Shown: positions 9,252 through 17,605 of the stretch, in pieces
Position numbering within the stretch: the first letter of the stretch is position 1
Layout of the letters: each line of letters starts with the position of its first letter
Assembly (NCBI GenBank): GCA_910586595.1
Contig: CAJUJB010000017.1
Location: 1-55,307 of the forward strand
DNA length: 55,307 nucleotides
Reading direction: 5' to 3'
Source: an uncultured Muribaculaceae bacterium
Lineage (GTDB): Bacteria > Bacteroidota > Bacteroidia > Bacteroidales > Muribaculaceae
Position numbers and translations under genes: made by a program
Notes under the pieces: generated by a model
Database searches by the model: none
Told to the model about the DNA's origin: nothing
Seen by the model: the letters and a program-made list of their open reading frames with translations, nothing else

Positions 9252-9292
9252 AAAAACCGCTGTCCTGAAATATGGGCGGCGGTTTTTGTATT
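9252..9292 (+). terminator. Intrinsic terminator after rpsO
   Basis: Arms 9252-9265 and 9274-9287 form a 14-bp stem with two G-U pairs and an 8-nt loop. The 3' arm ends in five T within TTTTTGTATTTG. The 5' arm starts with five A, so it could also stop antisense transcription. Confidence 0.85.
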
Positions 9293-9339
9293 TGTTACCT
9301 CTCTATGGCATCCGATAGGTAATAACTCAGAGTTTTTTA

Positions 9340-9372
9340 TTTGGTCATGGTCAAAAAAAATTCCTAACTTTG
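9340..9372 (+). promoter_or_regulatory. Predicted promoter of the TolC/HlyD/MFS efflux operon
   Basis: TTTG at 9340-9343 and TAACTTTG at 9365-9372, spacing 21 bp. Expected transcription start is near 9379, which would make an unusually long leader of about 205 nt before the TolC-like gene. Confidence 0.65.
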
Positions 9373-9379
9373 CACCGCG

Positions 9380-9585
9380 GTTCACAAAGAGCTGTCTTAT
9401 TAATGACCATTCTACATTATCTTTCAGGCGTGATGCCTGCTGTAATTAATTTTGCCTTTAAAGAGAGCTGGAAGAGCACTCAATAAGGCTGTGCCTGTCG
9501 AGACTGTCTTTTGTGAAACGATGACGTAGTCTTGACAGAGCCGAACCAAAGCCAACTCCACCACTAATTTTTCTTTTTCACACTT
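9380..9585 (+). other. Long structured leader of efflux operon
   Basis: No credible ORF fills this stretch. Its centre folds into a hairpin: GGCT (9487-9490) and CTGTCGAGACT (9495-9505) pair with AGTCTTGACAG (9528-9538) and AGCC (9539-9542), a 15-bp helix with one G-U pair and a 4-nt bulge. TTCACAAA near 9382 can also pair with TTTGTGAA near 9511 in the loop, offering an alternative fold. There is no U-tract behind the hairpin, so it is not a terminator. A cis-regulatory role is inference. Confidence 0.45.
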
Positions 9586-10899
9586 ATGAACAATCACCGA
9601 TTGCTCACAGGGTTGCTTGCCGCAGCGCTGTTGAGCGGCAGCGTGTGTGCGGGCGAGCCGAGGGTTATTTCCTTAGAGGAAATTTTTGCCACGGCTGAGA
9701 CCCAAAGCGCACAGCTTCGTCCTTTATTCTCAGCAGAACGTGAGGCCGAGAGTGAAGTGAGTGTTGCCCGTAGTGGGCGCCTCCCCGACATTAATGCATC
9801 ATTGTCGTTAAGCTACATAGGCGACGGATTTATAACAAAACGCGACTTCTCAGGTTATGAGGTTGCTCCGATTCCTCATTTCGGTAATGGCCTTTCATTG
9901 TCGGTCGAGCAACCGGTTTATACCGGTGGTGCCATCACGGCAGGCATCGAGTTGGCCGACCTCAAGAGTACTGCCGCCCGTTATGCCACCGAGCTTCAGC
10001 GAGACAATATTCGCTTCCGTCTCACCGGATTTTATCTTGACCTATATAAATATGCCAATCTCCGTCAGGTTGTGGAGAGCAATATTGGCCAGGCAAGAAA
10101 AGTTTTGGCAGAGATGCACGCCCGTTATGAACAAGGTACTGCGCTGCAGAATGATATAACCCGCTATGAGTTGCTTGTATCAAATCTTGAGCTTCAGCTT
10201 ATCAAGATCGATAATCTGCTGAAGATTCTCAACAGTAATCTCGTTGTCACTGCGGGTCTCCCCGAAGAAACGGTAGTTGCCCCCGATACAACCATTCTCG
10301 CCCGTTCGCTGCCTGTCGATGGAGAGGGCTGGTGGCAGGCCGAAGCGGCAGCCGGAGCGCCATCTCTTAGATTGGCACGGTCGGGGCTCGATATTTCGCG
10401 TAAAGCTGAGTCGCTTGTCAAGGCGGAGCGCCTACCTAAAATTGGTCTTAAAGCCGCATGGACTATCGACGGCCCTATTCTTGTCGAAGTGCCTCCCATC
10501 AACCGTAATCTCAGTTACTGGTATGTAGGGGTAGGGGTGAGCTATAATCTTTCATCGCTCTTCAAATCAAACAAGAAACTGGCAGCCAGCCGCGCCGCAA
10601 CACAACGTGCCGCCGACGAGTTGGCGGCTTGCAGCGAGAACATTGAGCTTGCCGTAAGGGCTGATTATATCAGTTATCTTGAAGCATACGAGGAGCTCAA
10701 GACTCAGCAGAAAAGTGTTGAACTGGCCGAACGCAATTACCGCACCACCTCTACACGATATAATGCCGATATGGCCTTGATCACCGATATGCTCGATGCC
10801 GCAAACTCTAAACTCGATGCGGAGCAGAGGCTTGTCAATGCCAGAATCAACATCATTTATTATTATTACAAACTCTTATTTACCTCTGGAAAAATATGA
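9586..10899 (+). CDS. TolC-family outer membrane efflux protein
   Basis: Outer-membrane channel of a tripartite exporter. The 437-residue product starts with a signal peptide (cleavage near SVCAG|E, about residue 23) and continues with two OEP repeats of long alpha-helical/coiled-coil character, for example SAQLRPLFSAEREAESEVSVA and LAERNYRTTSTRYNADMALI, plus the barrel-type strand around LSLSVEQPVYTGGAITAGI. It is first in a three-gene operon; its stop overlaps the ATG of the HlyD-like gene by 4 bp. The context (periplasmic adaptor plus DHA2-like MFS pump) makes it the EmrAB-TolC-type outer-membrane partner. Confidence 0.92.
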   Translation: MNNHRLLTGLLAAALLSGSVCAGEPRVISLEEIFATAETQSAQLRPLFSAEREAESEVSVARSGRLPDINASLSLSYIGDGFITKRDFSGYEVAPIPHFGNGLSLSVEQPVYTGGAITAGIELADLKSTAARYATELQRDNIRFRLTGFYLDLYKYANLRQVVESNIGQARKVLAEMHARYEQGTALQNDITRYELLVSNLELQLIKIDNLLKILNSNLVVTAGLPEETVVAPDTTILARSLPVDGEGWWQAEAAAGAPSLRLARSGLDISRKAESLVKAERLPKIGLKAAWTIDGPILVEVPPINRNLSYWYVGVGVSYNLSSLFKSNKKLAASRAATQRAADELAACSENIELAVRADYISYLEAYEELKTQQKSVELAERNYRTTSTRYNADMALITDMLDAANSKLDAEQRLVNARINIIYYYYKLLFTSGKI

Positions 10900-11930
10900 A
10901 CCACAAGGCTAAAAAAATATTGTCGTACATTATAGTACTCGTAGTCATCGGTGTGGCCGCCGTATGGGTATGCGCACGCTTTGTGCATATCGGCCGTATT
11001 GAATTTACAGATAATGCCCAGATCTGCCGCCAGATTGTGCCGGTTCATAGCCGTGTCCAGGGCTACATTAAAGAAATTCGGTTCAAGGAGTTTGAACCGG
11101 TACGCAAAGGCGATACGCTTGTGATAATAGACGATGCTGATTTGCGCCTACAAGTGGCGCGTGCCAAGGCAGATTTTGCCAATGCTGAGGCTGGCCGTGG
11201 TGTGGCCGACCGCACTGTGGGTGTGGCCTCTGCAAACGTATCTGTGACTGAGGCTTCTGTGGCAGAGGCAAAAGTACTGATGGATAATGCAGCCACCGAC
11301 CTTGAGCGTTACACCCGCCTGCTTGAGCAGGATGCGGTGACACGTCAGCAATATGACGCTGTGAAAACCGACTACGAAGCTCGCAAGGCCCGCTATGAAA
11401 TGCTTGCGCGTCAGCGTTCGGCTACCACCTCGGTCGTAGCTGAGACTCGTGGCCGTATCGCCCAGAATGATGCTGGCGTCGAGTTGGCTAAGGCTCTTCT
11501 CGAAACCGCCGAGCTTAATCTTTCGTATACGGTCATAACAGCCCCGTGCGATGGCTATACTTCTCGTAAGGAAATTCAGGTTGGACAACTCGTGCAACCC
11601 GGCCAGACTTTGCTCGACATCGTAGACAGCGGAGAGGTGTGGATTACGGCCAACTATAAAGAGACTCAGATGGCCCATATCGAACCAGGTGCCGAGGTAG
11701 ACATTAAAGTTGACGCCATCCCGGGCATTGTATTTACAGGCAAAGTGGAATCCCTCTCTTCTGCCACTGGAGCAGCCCTTTCTCTGTTGCCCCAGGATAA
11801 TTCCGCCGGTAACTTCGTTAAAGTAAGGCAGAGAATCCCGGTGCGCATCGAATTTACCGCTGACAATGATGCCGCCGACATTGCTCGCCTTCGTGCCGGA
11901 ATGAATGTGGAATGTGAGGTGAAATATTGA
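10896..11930 (+). CDS. HlyD/EmrA-family periplasmic adaptor
   Basis: Membrane fusion protein linking the inner-membrane MFS pump to the TolC-like channel. The 344-residue product has one N-terminal membrane helix (about 7-28), then a beta/lipoyl half (DNAQICRQIVPVHSRVQGYI, the typical EmrA start), a coiled-coil hairpin (about 90-190), the second lipoyl half with TAPCDGYTSRKEIQVGQLVQPGQTLLDIV, and a beta-barrel domain (VWITANYKETQMAHIEPG). The start ATG overlaps the upstream stop (ATGA), and the stop overlaps the possible TTG start of the MFS gene, so the three are tightly coupled. Confidence 0.93.
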   Translation: MNHKAKKILSYIIVLVVIGVAAVWVCARFVHIGRIEFTDNAQICRQIVPVHSRVQGYIKEIRFKEFEPVRKGDTLVIIDDADLRLQVARAKADFANAEAGRGVADRTVGVASANVSVTEASVAEAKVLMDNAATDLERYTRLLEQDAVTRQQYDAVKTDYEARKARYEMLARQRSATTSVVAETRGRIAQNDAGVELAKALLETAELNLSYTVITAPCDGYTSRKEIQVGQLVQPGQTLLDIVDSGEVWITANYKETQMAHIEPGAEVDIKVDAIPGIVFTGKVESLSSATGAALSLLPQDNSAGNFVKVRQRIPVRIEFTADNDAADIARLRAGMNVECEVKY

Positions 11931-13540
11931 GTATGGGCGACTGGCATGCTCCTCAGGGGCCTTTCGACATCCCTGATGTTCCCAATTTTGTGCCTCGGCG
12001 GCTAAAGCCATGGCTCTTTATCTTCTTTGTATTGATTGTGCAATTCTCGGGCGGCGTATACCTGGCCGCCGTCACCGATATGGTGGGCACAACCGCTCTG
12101 ATGCAGGAAGATATTCTCATGGCCGGCTATGCATCGCTTGTAGGCATGTCGCTCAATTTTGCGGTTATGTTCCGGTTCAAATTCCGGTTCTCCAACCGCA
12201 CTACGCTGCTTGCATGCGGGGCTGTGCTCATCGCAGCTAACTTTATCTGTGTTCACACGTCCAGTGTGGCCATATTGGTCATCACCTGCCTTGTGGCCGG
12301 ATTCTTCCGTATGCAGGCAACCCTTGCATGTAACTCAACCATCCAGTTGTGGCTCACGCCAACGCGTGACATGGCCGTATTTTTCTGCTATGTCTATCTG
12401 GTGGTCGATGGAGCCATACAGCTGAGCGGACTCGCTACGGTGTATACATCCTTTTTCTCCTCGTGGGAATATATGCACTGGACAATGGTCGGAATGCTGG
12501 CTCTTATGATGGTGATGGTGCTTATTTTTGTGCGCCCGTTCAGAGGAATGTTCATCCCTCTATTAGGTATTGACTGGATTGGATGCCTGCTGTGGGGTGT
12601 ATTTATGCTCTGTTTCACATTTGTGTGTGTCTATGGCAATTTTTACGACTGGTGGTCTGCTCCGGAAATACGCTATGCAACGGTGCTCGGCATTGTCGTA
12701 ATGGCCATAAATCTATGGCGCGCGTCCTTCCTCCACCATCCATATATCACCTTCAAGGCCATGACCAACCGCAATGTCATCCGGGCAACCATAATCTATG
12801 CTGTGTTCTTTACCTTGATTGCAACCGAGCATGTATTCGAGCACAGCTATGCGGCTGCAATTCTTGGCTTTGATGAGACTAATCTTATCGATCTGAATTG
12901 GTATGTGATGGTCGGAATACTCGCCGGAGTTGCATTTACATATTATACCTTCGCTCTGCGCCGGTGGCGATACAAGACTATGACCGCCATTGCGTTTGCT
13001 CTTGCGGCTGTATACCTTGCGTGGTTTTACTTCGGCATCGACTATGGCGTGGAGAAGGAAAGCCTCTTTGTACCTTTGTTTTTCCGTGGGGCTGCTTCTG
13101 TGATTATTTCAATTATATATCTTACTTCAATCGTGCAGAGCGGCCTTCCTTTCCAGACTTTCCCGCAGGCTCTTACCATCAACGGCTTCACCGGTGCTGT
13201 GATGGGAGCCACATTTGGCCCGGCTATTATCGGAGAGTGGCTGCGGCATACCATGGCGAAAAATGCGGCGCTGATAGGGGCCGGTTTCACTGATGTAAAT
13301 CCCGTTACGTCGCACATCCCATTGGGGCAGCTTTATGGCATTGTACAAGGCCAGGCTCTGGTTGTCTCTATGAAGGAAATTTATGGGTGGTTGCTAATCG
13401 TGGCATTAGTCTCGCTGCTCATCATCTGTGTGAGCTACGGGCCTATACGCCCGAGTGCATTCTTCCCTAAGTGGCGTACTGTACGTCGGGTAATCAAATC
13501 CGGCGTCCGGGCGTTCCAGACCTCTCGCGCAAGCTGCTGA
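11927..13540 (+). CDS. MFS efflux transporter (EmrB/DHA2-like)
   Basis: Proton-driven drug exporter of the inner membrane. The 537-residue sequence is almost entirely hydrophobic helices, about 12-14, beginning with the helix LKPWLFIFFVLIVQFSGGVY; it ends in a short basic tail. It works with the two preceding genes. The start is uncertain: a TTG at 11927 overlaps the adaptor stop (TTGA), while an ATG at 11933 would shorten the protein by two residues. Classical DHA2 signature motifs are weak and the sequence looks like the Bacteroidetes branch often annotated only as MFS transporter. Substrate cannot be deduced. A strong hairpin terminator follows at 13559. Confidence 0.88.
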   Translation: MSMGDWHAPQGPFDIPDVPNFVPRRLKPWLFIFFVLIVQFSGGVYLAAVTDMVGTTALMQEDILMAGYASLVGMSLNFAVMFRFKFRFSNRTTLLACGAVLIAANFICVHTSSVAILVITCLVAGFFRMQATLACNSTIQLWLTPTRDMAVFFCYVYLVVDGAIQLSGLATVYTSFFSSWEYMHWTMVGMLALMMVMVLIFVRPFRGMFIPLLGIDWIGCLLWGVFMLCFTFVCVYGNFYDWWSAPEIRYATVLGIVVMAINLWRASFLHHPYITFKAMTNRNVIRATIIYAVFFTLIATEHVFEHSYAAAILGFDETNLIDLNWYVMVGILAGVAFTYYTFALRRWRYKTMTAIAFALAAVYLAWFYFGIDYGVEKESLFVPLFFRGAASVIISIIYLTSIVQSGLPFQTFPQALTINGFTGAVMGATFGPAIIGEWLRHTMAKNAALIGAGFTDVNPVTSHIPLGQLYGIVQGQALVVSMKEIYGWLLIVALVSLLIICVSYGPIRPSAFFPKWRTVRRVIKSGVRAFQTSRASC

Positions 13541-13558
13541 TATTCTTGCGTTATATAT

Positions 13559-13614
13559 AATTATCCCCACGGATGGCAGTAGAAATGCTCTTCCCGTGGG
13601 GATAATTTTATTTA
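13559..13614. terminator. Intrinsic terminator, MFS gene / GH97 gene junction
   Basis: Perfect 14-bp inverted repeat: AATTATCCCCACGG at 13559-13572 and its complement at 13594-13607, loop 21 nt, followed by TTATTTAT on the plus strand. A/T-rich flanks on both sides let it act for both convergent transcripts. Confidence 0.8.
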
Positions 13615-13624
13615 TAGAGCCAGG

Positions 13625-15634
13625 TCAAAGTTTCTTGATTATGACGGCGGCTCCTCCACCGGGCGCAAGTTGCAGATTTAGCACGCTACGGTTGTCGACG
13701 TCCAGATCATAGACATCGAGAGGATAGGGATTAGTGTCGTAGTGGGCGTCTTTACCATCTGCGAAAACCCTCGCTTTATATTTTGCGCCAGCCTCGAGAA
13801 AGTCGAGCGGCAAACTAAGTTCATGCCCGTCTTTTCCTGTGATAGACGCAAGATACCAATCATCGCTGTTGCGGTCTTTGCGGGCCATGGTTACATATCT
13901 GCCTATCTCAGCTTCCGGAATGATAGTCTCGGCCCAGGTGGTTGGGCAGGAGGAGATAAATTCCAGACCCGGATGTCCTTCATAGTTCTCAATCTTATCG
14001 CTCGACATCTGCAGGGGGCTATAGAGCACAAGAGCTAAGGCAAGTTGCTTGGCGATAGTTGTGCGAGGCCTCGTGGCCGGATTGGCATGGTTGGTATAAT
14101 TGAATGTTCCGGGCGTAAAATCCATCGGGCCTGCTAATCCGCGGGTAAATGGAATAGTGACGGTATGTTCTGGTGGATTGCCACCATCTGCCGACCAGGC
14201 ATCCCATTCCTGGCCTCGCACACCTTCCTGGGTCATAAGGTTGGGATATGTGCGCTGCAGGCCTGTGGGCATTACGGGCTCGTGGTTGTCTATCATCACA
14301 TGATGCTTGGCAGCATGTTCTATTACTTTGCGGTAGTGGCGCACACCGTATTGCGATCCATGACGCTCGCGTCGGTCGATGAGTTGCCCTACATATCCCG
14401 TCTTTGCAGCATTAATGCCGAGTCGCTCGCAAAGTGCGAATGCCGAATCCATCTGCGCTTCGTAGTGAGCTGCATCCGCGCATGTCTCGTGGTGGGCGAT
14501 AAGCCGCACACCCTTCGAGCGGGCGTATTCAGCTAATCCTTCCAGGTCATAATCAGGGTAGGGTTCTGTGAATGAGAACTCATCACCTACGCCACGGTTA
14601 TAGCCTTCCCAGCCTTTGTTCCAGCCTTCGACCAGTACACCCTGATACCCATGGTCGGCAGCGAAGTCAATATATCGGCGTGTATTCTCGGTCGTGGCGC
14701 CATGCTTCGGGCCTGCCAGCCATGTGTAGTCGCGCAGGTGCATACCCCACCAGATGCCGATATATCTTCCGGGCTCAATCCACGATACATCCTCTAATGC
14801 ACATGGCTCGTTGAGGTTAAGCATAATGCGCGAGAGCATTAGCTGTGCTGGCGTTTTTGTGATGGTCAATGTTCTCCATGGAGTGTTTAGCGGAACTGAG
14901 GCGAATACCTTTTCGCCAGTAGACCATGGAGTAAGGAATGCCTTTAAGCGAGTAGATCCGGGCGTGGTGGGATGGACATTCAGTGAGGCATAGTCGGTAA
15001 GAGCGGCTTCGTGCAGAGCTATATAGAGGCTGTCGGAAACCTTCATGGTCACAGGCGTGCTCGCTGTGTCGAGTTCGGCCAGATTCCGAGGATGGTAGAG
15101 AGCTTCGTAGTAAGCGTTTTTCCAGTCAATGCCCCAAGTCTCCGGATTGGAGGCTATATTGAATTCAGTTAGCTCATCGAGTATAGTGATTGAGTCGAGA
15201 CCGGCCTGGGCCGGTATTTCATAGCGGAAGCCAAGTCCGTCATCATATACGCGGAATACCATGGCATATTCTATCGGCCCATTATCACCCTTCTCTCTAA
15301 GATTTACGCGAAGCTGGTTGTAGTGATCACGGATAAATTGTTCTTCACCCCATACCGTTTCCCATACGGTGTCGGCCGATGATGTATTGTAGCCAACAAT
15401 CTCGGTATTGCGGCCTATCTGGCCATTTTTCATAGAAATACCCACATATGAAGTATCGATCACCACTTCTCCGTCTGACCGTACCATATAGAATGGGCGC
15501 CCGTCATGTACGCTGAAGCTCAGTTGGATGTTCCCGGCAGGCGATGTGACATCTGGCGACATCTGGCTGCACGACTGCGTTAATGCGGGGGCTGCCAGTG
15601 TGAGTATCAGCAGTGACGCATTGATTAATTTCAT
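13625..15634 (-). CDS. Glycoside hydrolase family 97 enzyme (SusB-like)
   Basis: Exo-acting alpha-glycosidase, probably alpha-glucosidase, in the periplasm or on a membrane. The 669-residue product has a signal peptide with Cys at 22 (possible lipobox), an N-terminal beta-sandwich (GNIQLSFSVHDGRPFYMV, DDGLGFRYEIP), a TIM-barrel catalytic part (YIDFAADHGYQGVLVEGWNKGW, GINAAKTGYVGQL, MIDNHEPVMPTGLQRTYPN, MTQEGVRGQEWDAWS) and a C-terminal beta domain. The conserved Glu residues in HEPVMPTG and EGVRGQE place it in the inverting SusB-like subgroup by pattern recall, although exact catalytic assignment needs an alignment. It lies 48 nt downstream of prfH on the same strand with no visible terminator, so read-through from rtcB-prfH is possible. 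Confidence 0.93.
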   Translation of the reverse strand: MKLINASLLILTLAAPALTQSCSQMSPDVTSPAGNIQLSFSVHDGRPFYMVRSDGEVVIDTSYVGISMKNGQIGRNTEIVGYNTSSADTVWETVWGEEQFIRDHYNQLRVNLREKGDNGPIEYAMVFRVYDDGLGFRYEIPAQAGLDSITILDELTEFNIASNPETWGIDWKNAYYEALYHPRNLAELDTASTPVTMKVSDSLYIALHEAALTDYASLNVHPTTPGSTRLKAFLTPWSTGEKVFASVPLNTPWRTLTITKTPAQLMLSRIMLNLNEPCALEDVSWIEPGRYIGIWWGMHLRDYTWLAGPKHGATTENTRRYIDFAADHGYQGVLVEGWNKGWEGYNRGVGDEFSFTEPYPDYDLEGLAEYARSKGVRLIAHHETCADAAHYEAQMDSAFALCERLGINAAKTGYVGQLIDRRERHGSQYGVRHYRKVIEHAAKHHVMIDNHEPVMPTGLQRTYPNLMTQEGVRGQEWDAWSADGGNPPEHTVTIPFTRGLAGPMDFTPGTFNYTNHANPATRPRTTIAKQLALALVLYSPLQMSSDKIENYEGHPGLEFISSCPTTWAETIIPEAEIGRYVTMARKDRNSDDWYLASITGKDGHELSLPLDFLEAGAKYKARVFADGKDAHYDTNPYPLDVYDLDVDNRSVLNLQLAPGGGAAVIIKKL

Positions 15635-15682
15635 GTTGTTTTAGATTTGTGTTAGTGTGATTATGTTTTGATGTTGGTTCGC

Positions 15683-16294
15683 TTATAATTTGCCAGAGAA
15701 AGTCTTTATAGGGTTTCCGCGCTCAAGTGAGTCGTGGTTCTCCCATTTGTCACGGGCTGCGGCATTGCTCCGTTCTTCATCCATCGCATGTATTTTCAGC
15801 AGCAGGCGTTCTCGCGCCAGACTCTTGTTCTGGGCCTGTGAGCGCTCGTCGGAGCATCGCACGCTAATTCCTGAAGGCACATGGATAGCCCTTACGGTTG
15901 TTTCAACCTTGTTCACGTTCTGGCCTCCCTTGCCTCCCGATCGGCAGGTTTCATATCGTATGTCAGTCTCATTGATGTGTGTAAGCTCCACAGGGCTTAT
16001 GAAGTTGACGCCGACAAACCAGTTGCGCCGCTTGTGGGTAGGGCGGAAGCTGTTTGAAGTGGCCTTGTATAACACCGTGCCGCACCATTCTTCCTTCATC
16101 TTTGCCAGCTCGTCGGGCCGAGCTTCTACAGCGAAGGTCACCGACATAAAACAGCCGGGCTCGGATTTATGAGCTTCACTGTCGATGAGTTCGAGCGAAG
16201 GAAATTGGCGTTGCAGTTCACGGGCGATTAAGGCTACTGCCCGTGCACACTCAGCCGGGCCGCGGCCTGCTGTAAGCTGTATATATTGTCTCAT
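15683..16294 (-). CDS. prfH: Peptide chain release factor H (PrfH)
   Basis: Release-factor homologue that frees peptides from ribosomes damaged in the decoding centre. The 203-residue protein lacks the N-terminal domain and codon-recognition region of RF1/RF2 and retains the catalytic domain with SGGKGGQNVNKVETTVRAIH (GGQ at residues 123-125) and a basic C-terminus. The opening TAGRGPAECARAVA is typical of PrfH. Its ATG overlaps the rtcB stop by 4 bp. The pairing with RtcB is diagnostic: published work on rtcB2-prfH shows that PrfH releases ribosomes carrying cleaved 16S rRNA and RtcB religates the cut (established knowledge). Assignment here is by motif and context. Confidence 0.93.
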   Translation of the reverse strand: MRQYIQLTAGRGPAECARAVALIARELQRQFPSLELIDSEAHKSEPGCFMSVTFAVEARPDELAKMKEEWCGTVLYKATSNSFRPTHKRRNWFVGVNFISPVELTHINETDIRYETCRSGGKGGQNVNKVETTVRAIHVPSGISVRCSDERSQAQNKSLARERLLLKIHAMDEERSNAAARDKWENHDSLERGNPIKTFSGKL

Positions 16295-17496
16295 TTGCCG
16301 GATGTATCTTTGAGGTTGATTCGTGGGCGTACCATTGCAATGACGTCTACAGTGGGTTTGATCAGTTCAAGTATAAGGTCGGTGGGCTTGTATGCGGCCG
16401 GAGACTCGTCGATAGTTGATTCACATACCGAGCTTGAGCATATGCCTTCCATGGCTGCTTTGAAGTCTTCCATGGCAATCTGCTTGCGGGCTGCAGCTCT
16501 CGACATTGCCCGGCCGGCTCCATGCGGGGCGGTGTTGTTCCACTCTGCATTGCCTTTTCCGACTGCTATGGCAATGCCGTCGCGCATATTGAACGGTATG
16601 CATACCCGCAGACCTTCCGATGCGTCAATGGCTCCCTTGCGGAGCATGGGCACGTCATCGGTGACCGATATATAGTTATGTGTGGTGATGATTCTATCCA
16701 CTATTTTTGCCTTGGCGGTTTTCTTCAGAATTTCTGCAATGCGGTCGGCGATGACCATGTGGTTGAAGCGCGCATAAGCCTGGGCGATGACCATATCGGA
16801 GAGATAACCGTGTAAGGCATCGCCGCTCAGATACCCGGGTATGGCGGTTCGTTTCGGATTGGCAGCCACAGCATGCCATGTATTGGCTACTTTCAGGCCA
16901 AGATTTCGTGATCCGGTATGGATTGATAACCAGCCTTGGCCTGAGTTATCGTCTTCGCCATACTCGATGTAATGGTTGCCACCGCCAAGCGTGCCGAGAC
17001 TGCGGTAAAATATACCTTCCTGTAGCTTGATGCGCTTGCAGAAAGAGGTGATGAAGGCCGCATCGATACGGCCGCATTCGTTGATGAGATGTGGGGCGGC
17101 AGAGCGGGCTTTGTTATACTCCGAAGTGAGGAATTTGAAGAGGGCTTTTTCGTCGAGCTTGTTTTTGTCGCAGATGTCAGTGCCCATAGGTATGGCCTCA
17201 CGTATACGGTGTTCGACAAGCGGGAATAATTCAGGCGCGATCGGCTGGCTCAGGGCATGCATGGAGATGGTACATCCGATGTCGACGCCTACATGATCAG
17301 GGTTTACATACTCGCTGATCGGGAATGCTGTGCCTACATTGCAGCCATTTCCGGCATGTACATCTGGCATTTGCACTATGTGCGTATCCTTGAAAGCCTC
17401 GTGATTGACGAGCTGTTCAACAAATTCTCTCGCTGGCTCTTCTATCGAGTCTGCAAAAATTGTGGCCTTTGCATGTGTACCGGTAATCGTTTCCAT
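16291..17496 (-). CDS. rtcB: RtcB-family RNA ligase
   Basis: GTP- and manganese-dependent ligase joining 2',3'-cyclic phosphate (3'-phosphate) to 5'-OH RNA ends. The 401-residue protein carries the family signatures: QMPDVHAGNGCNVGTAF (about 42-58), DHVGVDIGC with metal-binding Asp72 and Cys75, LGTLGGGNHYIE, IHTGSRNLG, and APHGAGRAMSR with the His that becomes guanylylated. It is shorter than the roughly 480-residue archaeal type and fits the RtcB2 subgroup linked to PrfH. It is first in the operon, with a full -33/-7 promoter directly upstream and prfH overlapping its stop. Likely role: repair of 16S rRNA nicked by ribotoxins. Confidence 0.95.
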   Translation of the reverse strand: METITGTHAKATIFADSIEEPAREFVEQLVNHEAFKDTHIVQMPDVHAGNGCNVGTAFPISEYVNPDHVGVDIGCTISMHALSQPIAPELFPLVEHRIREAIPMGTDICDKNKLDEKALFKFLTSEYNKARSAAPHLINECGRIDAAFITSFCKRIKLQEGIFYRSLGTLGGGNHYIEYGEDDNSGQGWLSIHTGSRNLGLKVANTWHAVAANPKRTAIPGYLSGDALHGYLSDMVIAQAYARFNHMVIADRIAEILKKTAKAKIVDRIITTHNYISVTDDVPMLRKGAIDASEGLRVCIPFNMRDGIAIAVGKGNAEWNNTAPHGAGRAMSRAAARKQIAMEDFKAAMEGICSSSVCESTIDESPAAYKPTDLILELIKPTVDVIAMVRPRINLKDTSGK

Positions 17497-17518
17497 AAAT
17501 GCTTGTAACTATTTCATG

Positions 17519-17549
17519 CAAAAATAGTACAAATCTGGCATTAAGCAAA
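17519..17549 (-). promoter_or_regulatory. Predicted promoter of rtcB-prfH
   Basis: On the minus strand, TTTG (17546-17549) and TATTTTTG (17519-17526) are 19 bp apart, a full consensus match. The -33 box lies inside the T-tract of the terminator of the upstream operon, so the two transcription units abut with no spare sequence. Confidence 0.75.
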
Positions 17550-17581
17550 AAAAGAAGCCCCGATTTTGTCAATCAGGGCTT
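17546..17581 (-). terminator. Intrinsic terminator of the OMP operon
   Basis: On the minus strand AAGCCCTGATT (17571-17581), a 5-nt loop and AATCGGGGCTT (17555-17565) form an 11-bp stem with one mismatch, followed by CTTTTTTTGC. It terminates the 20362-17606 operon. Confidence 0.85.
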
Positions 17582-17605
17582 GTAAGAGATATATCTTTCG
17601 CAGGC

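Noticed and set aside
9288..9585. A possible small gene between rpsO and the TolC-like gene
   Set aside because: No frame longer than a few dozen codons with a plausible start remains after excluding the promoter and leader; the sequence is better explained as an untranslated leader.
11148..12011. Minus-strand frame of 287 codons across the HlyD-like and MFS genes
   Set aside because: Overlaps two well-supported genes and no protein signature is visible.
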